In this document: piece by piece, positions 24,788 through 32,873 of the stretch
Numbering within the stretch: position 1 is the stretch's first letter
Layout: every line of letters begins with the position of its first letter
Assembly: GCA_039821555.1 (NCBI GenBank)
Contig: JBCBNX010000013.1
Span: 44,693-108,692, forward strand
Reading direction: 5' to 3'
Length of the DNA: 64,000 nt
Origin: Bacteroidota bacterium
Lineage (GTDB): Bacteria > Bacteroidota > Rhodothermia > Rhodothermales > Rubricoccaceae
Notes under the pieces: model-generated
The model's database searches: none
Seen by the model: the letters and a program-made list of their open reading frames with translations, nothing else
What the model was told of the DNA's origin: nothing
Position numbers and translations under genes: made by a program

Positions 24788-25380
24788 TCACCGACTTTGT
24801 GTTGGCAGCACCCACGCTCACGATGCCTGACGACGGGGCCGCCGATCTGACGGTCGCCCCAGTGCTGGTCTGGAATTCGATTCCCGGGGCGGTAGCGTAC
24901 GACGTGCGGTTGAGCACGGACGAGGACTTCACCGACGTGGCCATTCAGGGCACTACCGCTGAAAACGCGTTCCTCCCCTTGGGACTGGAAGGCAGGACGA
25001 CCTACTACTGGCAGGCCCGCGCGCTGGGCGACGGCCAGGCCCGCAGTGAGTGGTCTGCACGTCGGAGCTTTTCGACAGCGACCACTGTCGCCAATGAGGA
25101 CGGCGAGGCGTTGCCCACAGCCTATGCGCTGAGTCCTAGCTACCCCAACCCGTTCGCCGACGAGACGCAGCTCCGCTTCGAACTCCCCGAACAAGGTCGT
25201 GTCATGCTGGCCGTCTACGATGTGCGCGGCGCGCGCGTGGCGGTCTTGTCGGATCAGGAGTGGCCCGCTGGGTACCATGCCGTGGCGTGGAGGGCAGACG
25301 GGGTGCCGAGCGGCCTCTACCTCGTCCAACTCCGAGTCGGGTCCTTCGTGCGGACGCAAAAGATTTTGCTCGTGCGGTGA
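24769..25380 (+). CDS. C-terminal piece: fibronectin-like segment and T9SS sorting domain
   Basis: The frame continues the IPT region (SDDVVALLDGF from about 24751). A fibronectin III-like stretch follows: APVLVWNSIPGAVAYDVRLS and TTYYWQARALGDGQ. The last 85 residues are a type IX secretion C-terminal domain: LSPSYPNPFADETQLRFELP, YDVRGARVAVLSD, PSGLYLVQLRVGS, ending KILLVR. The sorting domain is intact, so a restored full-length protein would be secreted across the outer membrane. The first listed start is TTG and is probably not used. Confidence 0.75.
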   Translation: MLDGFVVTDFVLAAPTLTMPDDGAADLTVAPVLVWNSIPGAVAYDVRLSTDEDFTDVAIQGTTAENAFLPLGLEGRTTYYWQARALGDGQARSEWSARRSFSTATTVANEDGEALPTAYALSPSYPNPFADETQLRFELPEQGRVMLAVYDVRGARVAVLSDQEWPAGYHAVAWRADGVPSGLYLVQLRVGSFVRTQKILLVR

Positions 25381-25496
25381 CCCCTACGCTAGAGCCACGA
25401 CGGCTGAATTGGTTTCTCTCCGCCGGAGGCTGACCTCCGGGGTTACATCGTGCGCGGTGACGTGTCTGTGAGGGTCGAACCTCACCACGCTGCTCC

Positions 25497-26681
25497 ATGC
25501 CCCACGCCACGGCTCGACTCGATACCCCGTCCGATGCAACGGGCGCGCGGTTCGATGCGCGGATGCTACTCGCGCTCGCCGCCGTGCCGGGCGTAGGGCC
25601 CGCGCGGGTGCGGGCGCTGCTCGACCGCTTCGGCGACGCCACCTCAGTGATGCGAGCGGACGTGCGGGCACTCGCGGAGGTCGAGGGCATTGGGCTCAAG
25701 ACGGCGCGGGCCATCGCAGCCTTCGACGGCCACGCCGCCATCGACAGCCAACTCCAGCAGGGTGCGCGGCTCGGAGCCGATCTCGTCACGTGCGCCGACG
25801 ACGCCTACCCGGCGCGGCTGCGCGAGCTCTACGATCCGCCGCCGTTCCTCTGGCTGCGCGGCACACTCACCGAGGCCGACACGCGCGCGGTTGCCATCGT
25901 GGGGACGCGCAAGGCGAGCGCCTATGGCCTCCGCGTGGCCGAGCACTTCGCGGCGGGCCTCGCGGAGCGCGGCTACACCATCGTGAGCGGCCTCGCCTAC
26001 GGCATCGACATCGCGGCGCACCGGGCGGCCCTGGACGCGGGCGGGCGGACGCTGGCCATCCTCGGCTCGGGGGTGGACCGCATTTACCCGCAGCGTCACA
26101 CGGCCACGGTCCGTCGCATCATCGAAAGCGGGCAGGGGGCGGTCGTCTCCGAGTTCCCGCTGGGCACCAAGCCCGACGCGCCCAACTTTCCGCGCCGCAA
26201 CCGCATCATTGCCGGACTGTCGCTGGGGGTGCTCGTCGCCGAGGCGCGGGCGAAGGGCGGAGCGCTGCTGACGGCCTACGCCGCGCTGGAGCAGAACCGC
26301 GAGGTCTTTGCCGCCCCCGCGCCACTGTTCTCGGGCAACGGCGACGGCGGCAACTCGCTTATCCAACTCGGCCACGCGAAGCTCGTCACCAGCGTCGGCG
26401 ACCTCCTCGCCGAGATCGAAGGCCAGCAAGACCTCTTCGGCGCGCGGTCGAGAGGAAGCGGCCAGGCACTAGCCAGCGAAGCGAAGCCTGCACCGCCGCC
26501 GGAGAGCCTCAACCGGGTCGAGCAGCAACTCTACGACGCGTTGACGCCGGAGCCGATGCACCTCGACACGCTCTGCGAACGCGCTGGGGTGGACGTGTCG
26601 AACGCCCTGGTCTACCTTCTGAGCCTCGAACTGAACGGTCACATCGGGCAACTCGCTGGCCGGCAGTTCTACCGCCGCTAA
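25497..26681 (+). CDS. dprA: DNA processing protein DprA
   Basis: A 394-aa protein that loads RecA on incoming single-stranded DNA during natural transformation. An N-terminal helix-hairpin-helix region (GVGPARVRALLDRFG, VEGIGLKTARAI) is followed by the Rossmann-like DprA fold: VAIVGTRKASAYGLRVAEHF, SGLAYGIDIAAHRAAL, LGSGVDRIYPQRH, SEFPLGTKPDAPNFPRRNRI and EARAKGGALLTAYAALEQNR. A C-terminal winged helix follows (VEQQLYDALTPEPMHLDTLC). Two small inverted repeats (25423-25440 and 25468-25485) lie just upstream. purU follows on the same strand 22 nt later. Confidence 0.96.
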   Translation: MPHATARLDTPSDATGARFDARMLLALAAVPGVGPARVRALLDRFGDATSVMRADVRALAEVEGIGLKTARAIAAFDGHAAIDSQLQQGARLGADLVTCADDAYPARLRELYDPPPFLWLRGTLTEADTRAVAIVGTRKASAYGLRVAEHFAAGLAERGYTIVSGLAYGIDIAAHRAALDAGGRTLAILGSGVDRIYPQRHTATVRRIIESGQGAVVSEFPLGTKPDAPNFPRRNRIIAGLSLGVLVAEARAKGGALLTAYAALEQNREVFAAPAPLFSGNGDGGNSLIQLGHAKLVTSVGDLLAEIEGQQDLFGARSRGSGQALASEAKPAPPPESLNRVEQQLYDALTPEPMHLDTLCERAGVDVSNALVYLLSLELNGHIGQLAGRQFYRR

Positions 26682-26703
26682 GCCTTGATCGTACCCTGTC
26701 GTC

Positions 26704-27579
26704 ATGCCCAACCCCGCGCACGCCGACTTCGCCCGGCTCCGCGTCACGTGCCCGGACCGCCCCGGCATCGTCGCCGCCGTGAGCACGTTCCTCCGCGCGC
26801 ACGGCGCCAACATCACCGCGCTCGATCAGCACTCGACCGACCCCGAGGCGGGCGTGTTTTTCATGCGCGCCGAGTTCACGACGCCGCACCTCGACCTCTC
26901 GCGGCCCGCGCTCGAAGCGGCGTTCGCGCGCGTCGTGGCCGAGCCGTTCGGCATGACCTGGAGCCTCGACTATGCCGCGCAGCCCGCGCCCGTAGCGGTG
27001 ATGGTGTCGCGCTACGACCACGCGCTCCTCGAACTGCTCTGGCGCTGGAGCCGGGGCGAGTTTCCCGGCCGCATCGCCTGCGTGGTGAGCAACCACGATG
27101 CCCTGCGCGGCGAGGTCGAGCGCTTCGGCGTGCCGTTCCACCACATCCCGGTCACCCGCGAGACGAAGGCGGAGGCCGAAGCCGAGACGCTGGCGCTCTT
27201 TGAACGGGAAGGCGTCGAGGTGGTCGTGCTCGCGCGCTACATGCAGATCCTCTCCGGCGACTTTGTGGCGCGCTTCCCAAACCGCATCATCAACATTCAC
27301 CACTCGTTCCTGCCCGCGTTCATCGGGGCCGATCCTTATCGACAGGCGTTCGAGCGGGGCGTCAAGGTGATCGGCGCGACGGCGCACTACGTCACCGAGG
27401 AGCTCGACGCCGGGCCGATCATCGACCAGGGCGTCGCGCGGGTGTCGCACCGCCACACCGTCCGCGACCTCAAGGACCTCGGCCGCACGCTCGAACGCGA
27501 GGTCCTCGCGCGGGCCGTCCGGTGGCACCTCGAAAGCCGCGTACTCGTCTACGAGAACAAGACCATCGTCTTTGCCTGA
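26704..27579 (+). CDS. purU: Formyltetrahydrofolate deformylase
   Basis: A 291-aa enzyme that hydrolyses 10-formyl-THF to THF and formate, balancing one-carbon pools. An N-terminal ACT domain ([20 protein letters not shown]) senses small ligands. The formyltransferase fold follows with [17 protein letters not shown] (catalytic Asn and His), and [17 protein letters not shown] with the conserved Asp. The C-terminal segment [20 protein letters not shown] is typical. Its likely functional partner, gcvP, also in one-carbon metabolism, is in this window but 27 kb away. Confidence 0.96.
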   Translation: MPNPAHADFARLRVTCPDRPGIVAAVSTFLRAHGANITALDQHSTDPEAGVFFMRAEFTTPHLDLSRPALEAAFARVVAEPFGMTWSLDYAAQPAPVAVMVSRYDHALLELLWRWSRGEFPGRIACVVSNHDALRGEVERFGVPFHHIPVTRETKAEAEAETLALFEREGVEVVVLARYMQILSGDFVARFPNRIINIHHSFLPAFIGADPYRQAFERGVKVIGATAHYVTEELDAGPIIDQGVARVSHRHTVRDLKDLGRTLEREVLARAVRWHLESRVLVYENKTIVFA

Positions 27580-27608
27580 GTGACGACGTCTGATTTTCGA
27601 TTTACGGT

Positions 27609-28286
27609 TCAGCGGAGACGGAACGTGACTGGCAGCGTGAACTGCACCTTGACGGGGCGGCCGCGCTGCATGCCGGGGCGGAACTGAAGCTCGCGCACGC
27701 AGCGCACGGCCTCCTCGTCGGCCCCGCCACCGATGCCACGTGCAGCGTATGGGTCGATCACGTTGCCACGTTCGTCTACGACAAATTGCACGTAGACGCG
27801 TCCCTCTACCGTGCCGCGTCGGGCCATCTCGGGGTAGCGGATGCAGCGCTGCAAAGCCGCCATCGCCTCGGCCTCGCTTGGCAGGAGCTGAGGTTGGTCC
27901 TCTACAGGGAGAAAGGGCAAGACCTCATCGGGGGCAGGCTCCGGGTCAGTAGCGGGCGCAGGCGGTAGGCCGGGGAGCGCTGGCATCTCGAAGGGGTCCA
28001 TGGTCATGTCGATGTCGATGACCGGGTCCTCGATATCGGTGTCCACTACCTCAATGGGGGCGGGCGGCTTCGGCGGTGGAGGCGGCGGCAACTCGTGCCG
28101 GGTGATTTCGATGTCAGGCACCGTGATGACCTCGGTATCAGGCACGTCGATCTCGAAGCTGTTCGCAGCGCGATACGGCGTGGTGAAGGCGGCGAGCACG
28201 ACGCCGAGCGCGAGCAACGCGCCGACTTGCAAGACAACGGGATATTGCCGCTTCAGGTCGGCGCGCGAGGTCTTCTGGACAGACAT
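27609..28286 (-). CDS. TonB family energy-transducing protein
   Basis: A 225-aa inner-membrane protein. A short cytoplasmic stretch is followed by one membrane helix (VVLQVGALLALGVVLAAF), then a Pro-rich periplasmic linker (PPPPPPKPPAP) and a C-terminal TonB domain: YPEMARRGTVEGRVYVQFVV, then DERGNVIDPYAARGIGGGAD and VRELQFRPGMQRGRPVKVQF. It links the proton motive force to outer-membrane receptors. No exbB or exbD is adjacent. The start MSVQKTSRADLKRQYP was chosen because the extension up to 28367 is Arg/Ser-rich and unlike the family. Confidence 0.92.
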   Translation of the reverse strand: MSVQKTSRADLKRQYPVVLQVGALLALGVVLAAFTTPYRAANSFEIDVPDTEVITVPDIEITRHELPPPPPPKPPAPIEVVDTDIEDPVIDIDMTMDPFEMPALPGLPPAPATDPEPAPDEVLPFLPVEDQPQLLPSEAEAMAALQRCIRYPEMARRGTVEGRVYVQFVVDERGNVIDPYAARGIGGGADEEAVRCVRELQFRPGMQRGRPVKVQFTLPVTFRLR

Positions 28287-28440
28287 GACAGCCTGGGGTT
28301 CGTGGATGAACGACGACGGCGATGAAAGGCGGTAGCGGAAACGCCGAGGGCGAAACACATCGGGCACCGCGTACTATCCTTGCCCCACAGACACGAGACA
28401 ACGCCGATCGTTGCTCGACACGACCCACGACCTTCGACCC

Positions 28441-29610
28441 GTGACCGACCACCTCCGCGCTCTCTTTCCACACACGGAGCGGATGGCCTACCTCGACCAC
28501 GCCTCGACCGGGCCGCTCAGCCAGCCTGTCATAGACGCGGTGGCGGCCTACCTCCAGCAGCGCCACGCGACGCAGCCGAACAACTACTTCGACATCGCGC
28601 CGACGCTTGACCGGGGCCGCGCGCGCATCGCGCAGGTGCTCGGCACGCAGGTCGAGCGCGTCGAGTATGCACCCAACACGTCGTATGCGCTCAACGTGCT
28701 CGCCCACGGCCTCGACTGGCAGCCGGGCGACCGCATTGCCGTGCCGGGGTGCGAGTTTCCGGCCAACGTCTTCCCGTGGCGCTCCCTCGAAGCGCGCGGC
28801 GTGGCGATCGACTTCATCCCGACGGAGCGCGGCACGTTCACGCTCGACGCCGTCGCCGCAACGCTGCGCGCCGAGACGCGCCTCGTGGCCGTGAGCTGGG
28901 TGCAGTTCCTCTCCGGCTTCCGCGCCGACCTCGCCGCGCTCGCCGACCTCGTGCACGACCACGGCGCGCTCCTCTCCGTCGATGCGATCCAGGGCGTGGG
29001 CGCGGTGCCCATCGGCGCTGACGGTGGGGTGGAGGCGCTCGGCCTCGACTTCCTCGCATGCGGGTGTCACAAGTGGCTCATGGGCATGCAGGGCGTCGGC
29101 TTCTTCTACGTCACGGAGGCGCTCCAGGCCCGCCTCCGGCCGCAGCTCGGCTGGCTCAACGGCCCCATCGATTGGGACGACCTCACCGCCTACGACACCA
29201 CGCTCCACGACGACGCGACGCGCTTCCGCCTCGGGACGCTCAACACCGCCGGGATCGTCGCCCTCGACGCGGCGCTAGGTGTCTACCACGACGTGGGGCC
29301 GGACGCAGCCTGGCAGCACACTCAGGCGCTCACCGCCCGCCTCGCCGACGGCCTCGACGCGCTCGGCCTGCCGCGCTACGGCTCGCGCGACCCCGACGAA
29401 CGTGCGGGCATCGTCACCGTCGCGCCCGACGAGGTGGGACAGGACGCCGACACCCTCTACGAAGCGCTCGCCGCCGAGGGCATCATGACCGCTGTGCGCG
29501 ACCGCAAGCTGCGCTTCGCCCCGTCGTACACGAACACGCTGGACGAGATCGAACGCGCGCTGGACGTGCTTGGTGTGGCACTCGGTGCGTCAACCATGGT
29601 GGCCCAATGA
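28441..29610 (+). CDS. Aminotransferase class V (cysteine desulfurase-like)
   Basis: A PLP-dependent enzyme of about 389 aa. Features are the N-terminal MAYLDHASTGPLSQPVIDAV, VEYAPNTSYALNVLAHGLDW, and the cofactor region SVDAIQGVGAVPIG with Asp for the pyridine N, followed by LDFLACGCHKWLMGMQGVGF, whose Lys (CHKW) forms the Schiff base. The position of the active Cys loop typical of IscS is not evident, so the substrate is uncertain. It may be a desulfurase, a kynureninase-like or an isopenicillin epimerase-like enzyme. The GTG at 28441 (VTDHLRALFP) fits homologues; a TTG at 28411 is the alternative. The ATGA overlap with rluD indicates translational coupling. Confidence 0.88.
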   Translation: MTDHLRALFPHTERMAYLDHASTGPLSQPVIDAVAAYLQQRHATQPNNYFDIAPTLDRGRARIAQVLGTQVERVEYAPNTSYALNVLAHGLDWQPGDRIAVPGCEFPANVFPWRSLEARGVAIDFIPTERGTFTLDAVAATLRAETRLVAVSWVQFLSGFRADLAALADLVHDHGALLSVDAIQGVGAVPIGADGGVEALGLDFLACGCHKWLMGMQGVGFFYVTEALQARLRPQLGWLNGPIDWDDLTAYDTTLHDDATRFRLGTLNTAGIVALDAALGVYHDVGPDAAWQHTQALTARLADGLDALGLPRYGSRDPDERAGIVTVAPDEVGQDADTLYEALAAEGIMTAVRDRKLRFAPSYTNTLDEIERALDVLGVALGASTMVAQ

Positions 29611-30713
29611 GCGCAAGCCAACAGCCTGCGGAGGAGCAACCCGCCGAAGAGCGAATCGAGCAAGAGGTCGTCCTCGACGTGCCCGCCGGGCAGGTTGCGG
29701 ACACCCGGCTCGATGTCTACATCACGCGGTTCCTCCCGAACGTCACGCGCTCGAAGGTGCAGCGCGGCATCAAGGACGGACGGGTGTCGGTCAACGGGGC
29801 CGTCGTGACGAAGCCGTCGACCGTCGTGCAGGCGGGCGACCGGCTCGTAGCGAAGGTGCTGCGCCCGCCGCCCATCGAACTGACACCGGAGGCGATCCCG
29901 CTCGACATCGTCTACGAGGACGACGTGCTGCTCGTGGTCAACAAGCCTGCAGGGATGGTGGTGCACCCGGCGTACGGGCATCGCTCGGGCACGCTCGTCA
30001 ATGCGCTGCTGTACCATGTCGGGGCTGGCCCGCTCGCCTACGACGACATCGAAGAGGAAGACGACGAGGACGTGGGGCTGGCCACGCAGGACGCCGGGCC
30101 ACGCTTCGAGGGTGACCCCGTCGTGCGGCCGGGCCTCGTGCACCGCCTCGACAAAGACACGACGGGCCTGATGGTAGTCGCCAAGACCGACGCGGCGCTG
30201 AGCCACCTCGCCAAGCAGTTCGCGGCGCGCACGACGCGGCGGCTGTACCTCGCGCTCGTCTGGGGTGTCCCCGACCCGCCTGTGCAGCACATCGAGACAG
30301 AGCTGGGCCGCAGCCCGCGCGACCGCAAGCGGATGGCGGTCGTTAAGCCGGGGCGCGGCAAGCACGCGATCACGCACCTGGAGACGCTGGAGGCCCACGC
30401 GCACACCGCGCTCTGTCGCTTTCGGCTGGAGACAGGCCGCACACACCAGATCCGTGTCCACGCGCGCCACCTCGGCCACCCCCTCTTCGGCGACCGCACC
30501 TACGACGGCAATCGCATCGTCTACGGTTCCGCCGTGGGCAGCCGGGCGAAGTTCATGGCCAACCTCTTTGCCGCGCTGCCGCGCCAGGCACTCCACGCGC
30601 ACACGCTGGGCTTCGCGCACCCCGTCACCGAGGAGCCGATGGACTTCGAGGCACCGCTCCCGGACGACATGGCGCACGTGCTGGAGCGCCTACGCACGGT
30701 TGAGCCTGCGTGA
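29607..30713 (+). CDS. rluD: 23S rRNA pseudouridine synthase, RluD/RluA family
   Basis: A 368-aa RNA-modifying enzyme. An acidic leader is followed by an S4 RNA-binding domain (TRLDVYITRFLPNVTRSKVQ, about 35-90). The catalytic domain has DIVYEDDVLLVVNKPAGMVV, HRLDKDTTGLMVVAKT with the catalytic Asp, GRTHQIRVHARHLGHPLFGD and LHAHTLGFAHP. An acidic insertion (DDIEEEDDEDVG) is present before the catalytic loop. The start overlaps the aminotransferase stop (ATGA). Confidence 0.95.
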   Translation: MSASQQPAEEQPAEERIEQEVVLDVPAGQVADTRLDVYITRFLPNVTRSKVQRGIKDGRVSVNGAVVTKPSTVVQAGDRLVAKVLRPPPIELTPEAIPLDIVYEDDVLLVVNKPAGMVVHPAYGHRSGTLVNALLYHVGAGPLAYDDIEEEDDEDVGLATQDAGPRFEGDPVVRPGLVHRLDKDTTGLMVVAKTDAALSHLAKQFAARTTRRLYLALVWGVPDPPVQHIETELGRSPRDRKRMAVVKPGRGKHAITHLETLEAHAHTALCRFRLETGRTHQIRVHARHLGHPLFGDRTYDGNRIVYGSAVGSRAKFMANLFAALPRQALHAHTLGFAHPVTEEPMDFEAPLPDDMAHVLERLRTVEPA

Positions 30714-30721
30714 GTGCGGCG

Positions 30722-30946
30722 CTAGCGCTCCCGTTTGTTGAAGTCCCACGGGTGCGACATCAGAGAGCCCCAGGCGCCGCCAGTGCTCCGGGCCGAGTGG
30801 TCATACCGGACCGAGCCGTCGCGCTGGACTTCAAACCGGAGGAAGCTGACGATCTCCGCGCTGGCTCGGGTTTCTTTTGGCTTCTCGTTGGACGGAGGCG
30901 TCTCAGCGGGTGGCTCAGCCCTCGCCTGAGCCGACGCGGCGCGCAT
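30722..30946 (-). CDS. Short paralogue or fragment of the tandem secreted family
   Basis: A 74-aa frame, MRAASAQARAEPPAETPPSN onward. Its second half repeats the C-terminal module of the upstream genes: FLRFEVQRDGSVRYDHSARS then TGGAWGSLMSHPW. The signal peptide, Cys-pair segment and most of the linker seen in the neighbours are missing. It therefore looks like the remnant of a tandem duplication or a 3' exon-like fragment. It overlaps the end of the next upstream gene by 32 nt. Translation as an independent protein is doubtful. Confidence 0.45.
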   Translation of the reverse strand: MRAASAQARAEPPAETPPSNEKPKETRASAEIVSFLRFEVQRDGSVRYDHSARSTGGAWGSLMSHPWDFNKRER

Positions 30947-31463
30947 CGAACCAGGCGGGCAGCATCCGGAGGCCCCAGGCGCCAGCGGTCCGTCGGCCCG
31001 AGGGGTCGTAGCGGACGGATCCGTTGGACATGACCTCGAACTGGGCGAAGTAGACGACCTCGGTCCCTGCTTCGTCGTGTTTCGGAGGTACGTTGGAAGG
31101 CACGGCGTCCGGTGGAGGAAGCGCCTCAACGAGGGCATCCGTCGGGGCTGGGTCGTTCATCGCCGAGAGGAGCAGGCCGCGGCAGATGTTGGTGTCCTCG
31201 TCGCAATCGACGATCCGGTCACCGCTGAGTACGTAGTGGCCGTTGCCGAATTTGACCTCGTCGTCGCGCCTGAGTAGGCCGTCTTCGGCATGGCCCAATA
31301 CCGTAAGGTAGACCGTGCCGTTGCCCACGGCGATGTAGGCAGATTGCTCAGACTGAGCGGCGCTGTCTTGGAAGGCCTCGTAGAGCAAGGTCTGGGTGCG
31401 CACCGTAACGAAGACTACGAGCACCGTGGCCGCGAGCAACAGCAGGGCGATGGTGATCCGCAT
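30915..31463 (-). CDS. Small secreted/membrane-anchored protein, tandem family member
   Basis: A 182-aa protein. The N-terminal hydrophobic helix MRITIALLLLAATVLVVFVT lacks a clear cleavage site and may be an anchor. The middle carries VDCDEDTNICRGLLLSAMND, the family's C-x6-C-x-x-L-L segment. A Pro-rich linker follows, then the C-terminal module YFAQFEVMSNGSVRYDPSGR and RTAGAWGLRMLPAWF. No known domain was recognised. It lies on the same strand as its paralogues and convergent to rluD. Confidence 0.7.
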   Translation of the reverse strand: MRITIALLLLAATVLVVFVTVRTQTLLYEAFQDSAAQSEQSAYIAVGNGTVYLTVLGHAEDGLLRRDDEVKFGNGHYVLSGDRIVDCDEDTNICRGLLLSAMNDPAPTDALVEALPPPDAVPSNVPPKHDEAGTEVVYFAQFEVMSNGSVRYDPSGRRTAGAWGLRMLPAWFDARRVGSGEG

Positions 31464-31598
31464 GGTGGAGAGACAGGAGGGGCGAGCCCACACGGGAAGG
31501 GCTGCTGGGAATACCGGGGCCGACGGAGCATTGCGAGCATGAGGCGCTCGACCATCGACGTAGTCGGGCGCGTCTAGGCGAAGAGGAGCAACGGGCAC

Positions 31599-32114
31599 CT
31601 ACCGACACAGGCGCGGCTCGAAGCGATAGCCCCACAGGCCCCGCAGGCGGCGCTCTGCGGAGTAGACCAGGGAGCCGTCACGGGCGCGCTCAAACTCGTA
31701 GTGGTACGCCGGTGCGCCACCGGGCAGGCTCTGCGGGGCTGACCCGCTATTCGCAGGCGGGTCGGCAGGCGGGGTCTGCTCACCGCCACCGCCACCAAAG
31801 GCCTCTTCGAGCAGTTCGCGGCACTCGTCCGGCTGAGCATCGCAGTTGGTGATCTCGCCAGTCGGAGACCAGAACTGGGCGGAGGGCATATTGCGCGTGT
31901 TGTTGTAGGCGACGTAGTACCCCGTGATTTTACCCTGGTCTCTGATCTCGATGACCGTCTCGCCATCGGGAATCGTACCGGGGCCGTCCTGGGTCTCGTA
32001 GGCCTGCTCAACGGAGGCACGGAGTCTCTCGAAGCAGTCCATCTGGGCCGAGGCGGGTACGGCGAGCATGAGCACGAGCGCGCCCCTGGAGAGGACGCGG
32101 ATGACCGTAAGCAT
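31599..32114 (-). CDS. Small secreted protein, tandem family member
   Basis: A 171-aa protein with signal peptide MLTVIRVLSRGALVLMLAVP cut near ASAQ. The middle has ITNCDAQPDECRELLEEAFG (C-x6-C segment). A Gly/Pro-rich linker follows, then YHYEFERARDGSLVYSAERR and LRGLWGYRFEPRLCR. The last Cys could pair with one of the earlier ones. The function is unknown. The frame is open upstream to 32372 but has no family features there. Confidence 0.72.
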   Translation of the reverse strand: MLTVIRVLSRGALVLMLAVPASAQMDCFERLRASVEQAYETQDGPGTIPDGETVIEIRDQGKITGYYVAYNNTRNMPSAQFWSPTGEITNCDAQPDECRELLEEAFGGGGGEQTPPADPPANSGSAPQSLPGGAPAYHYEFERARDGSLVYSAERRLRGLWGYRFEPRLCR

Positions 32115-32181
32115 GGGCAGGAACGTGTAGGTGGAAGAAAGAGGGGGCATCTGCGTACGCGCAGCGCAGTCGGGGTGGGGC

Positions 32182-32649
32182 TCAGTCACACAAGCGCGGC
32201 TCGGAGCAGTAGCCCCACAGGCCGCGCACACGGCGGTCAAGGGAGAACAGCAGCGTGCCGTCGCGTTGTCGCTGGAATTCGTAGTGGTAGTCCGGCGCGC
32301 CGCCAGGTAAGCTCTCCGGAGCGGGCCTACTGCCAGGGGGTGGATCGGCGGAGGTTGTCGTCTCTCCTCCACCGTCTACCGCATTGCTGATCAGTTCGCT
32401 GCAGCCCTCGGGCTCGGCGTTGCAGTCCGTTGCTTCTCCCTCGTTGGAAATGAAGTAGACGCCGTCAACTAGACCTCCATTGGGCTGCATTCCCTTTTTG
32501 TCGGTGCCACGAACCTCGATATAGAAGTTGTCGCCGGGTAGTTCGATGACGTTGAAATCAAAGTCCTCGCCTTGCGTCTGGTACTCTTGGGCCGACGCGG
32601 GGGCAGCGAAGACAAGCACAAGCACGCTGCAAAAAAGGAGGCGGAGCAC
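32182..32649 (-). CDS. Small secreted protein, tandem family member
   Basis: A 155-aa protein with signal peptide MLRLLFCSVLVLVFAAPASA. It carries ATDCNAEPEGCSELISNAVD (C-x6-C), a Pro-rich linker, and YHYEFQRQRDGTLLFSLDRR followed by VRGLWGYCSEPRLCD. It is closest to the neighbour at 31599-32114, with which it also shares SLPGGAP before the module. It is probably the first gene of a four-member array. The region 32650-32873 upstream separates it from divergent korA and must hold both promoters. Confidence 0.72.
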   Translation of the reverse strand: MLRLLFCSVLVLVFAAPASAQEYQTQGEDFDFNVIELPGDNFYIEVRGTDKKGMQPNGGLVDGVYFISNEGEATDCNAEPEGCSELISNAVDGGGETTTSADPPPGSRPAPESLPGGAPDYHYEFQRQRDGTLLFSLDRRVRGLWGYCSEPRLCD

Positions 32650-32873
32650 GTAGACGGGAGGGCTGGTGTGAACGCATGGGAGCTAGCTGCGAACGCGTGT
32701 TGACAGCAGCACCGGGGTCATGCTTGGCTCAATTACCATCGCTTCCGTGAAGTCGTCGTGTAGGGCGTCGCCACGTACCCGACACGGGGGGTTCGGTGGA
32801 ATCATGCGGCTTGGGGCGGCGTACCGTGCGCCCTACCTTGATCTACGCTCCCCTGCCGCTCTCCCACGGTCCG

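Larger units (their letters stand above)
20667..25380 (+). pseudogene. Large secreted metalloprotease/VWA/T9SS gene split by two frameshifts
   Basis: Three consecutive frames read as one secreted protein of roughly 1,560 residues: lipoprotein-type N-terminus, HExxH protease region, von Willebrand A domain, nidogen-like domain, IPT-like beta domains, fibronectin-like segment and type IX sorting domain. Both junctions need a -1 shift. The first falls in an A8 run at 21319-21326 and the second near 24750-24757. It may be a decaying gene, carry assembly errors, or use slippage at the A8 run. The three pieces are listed separately. Confidence 0.7.
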
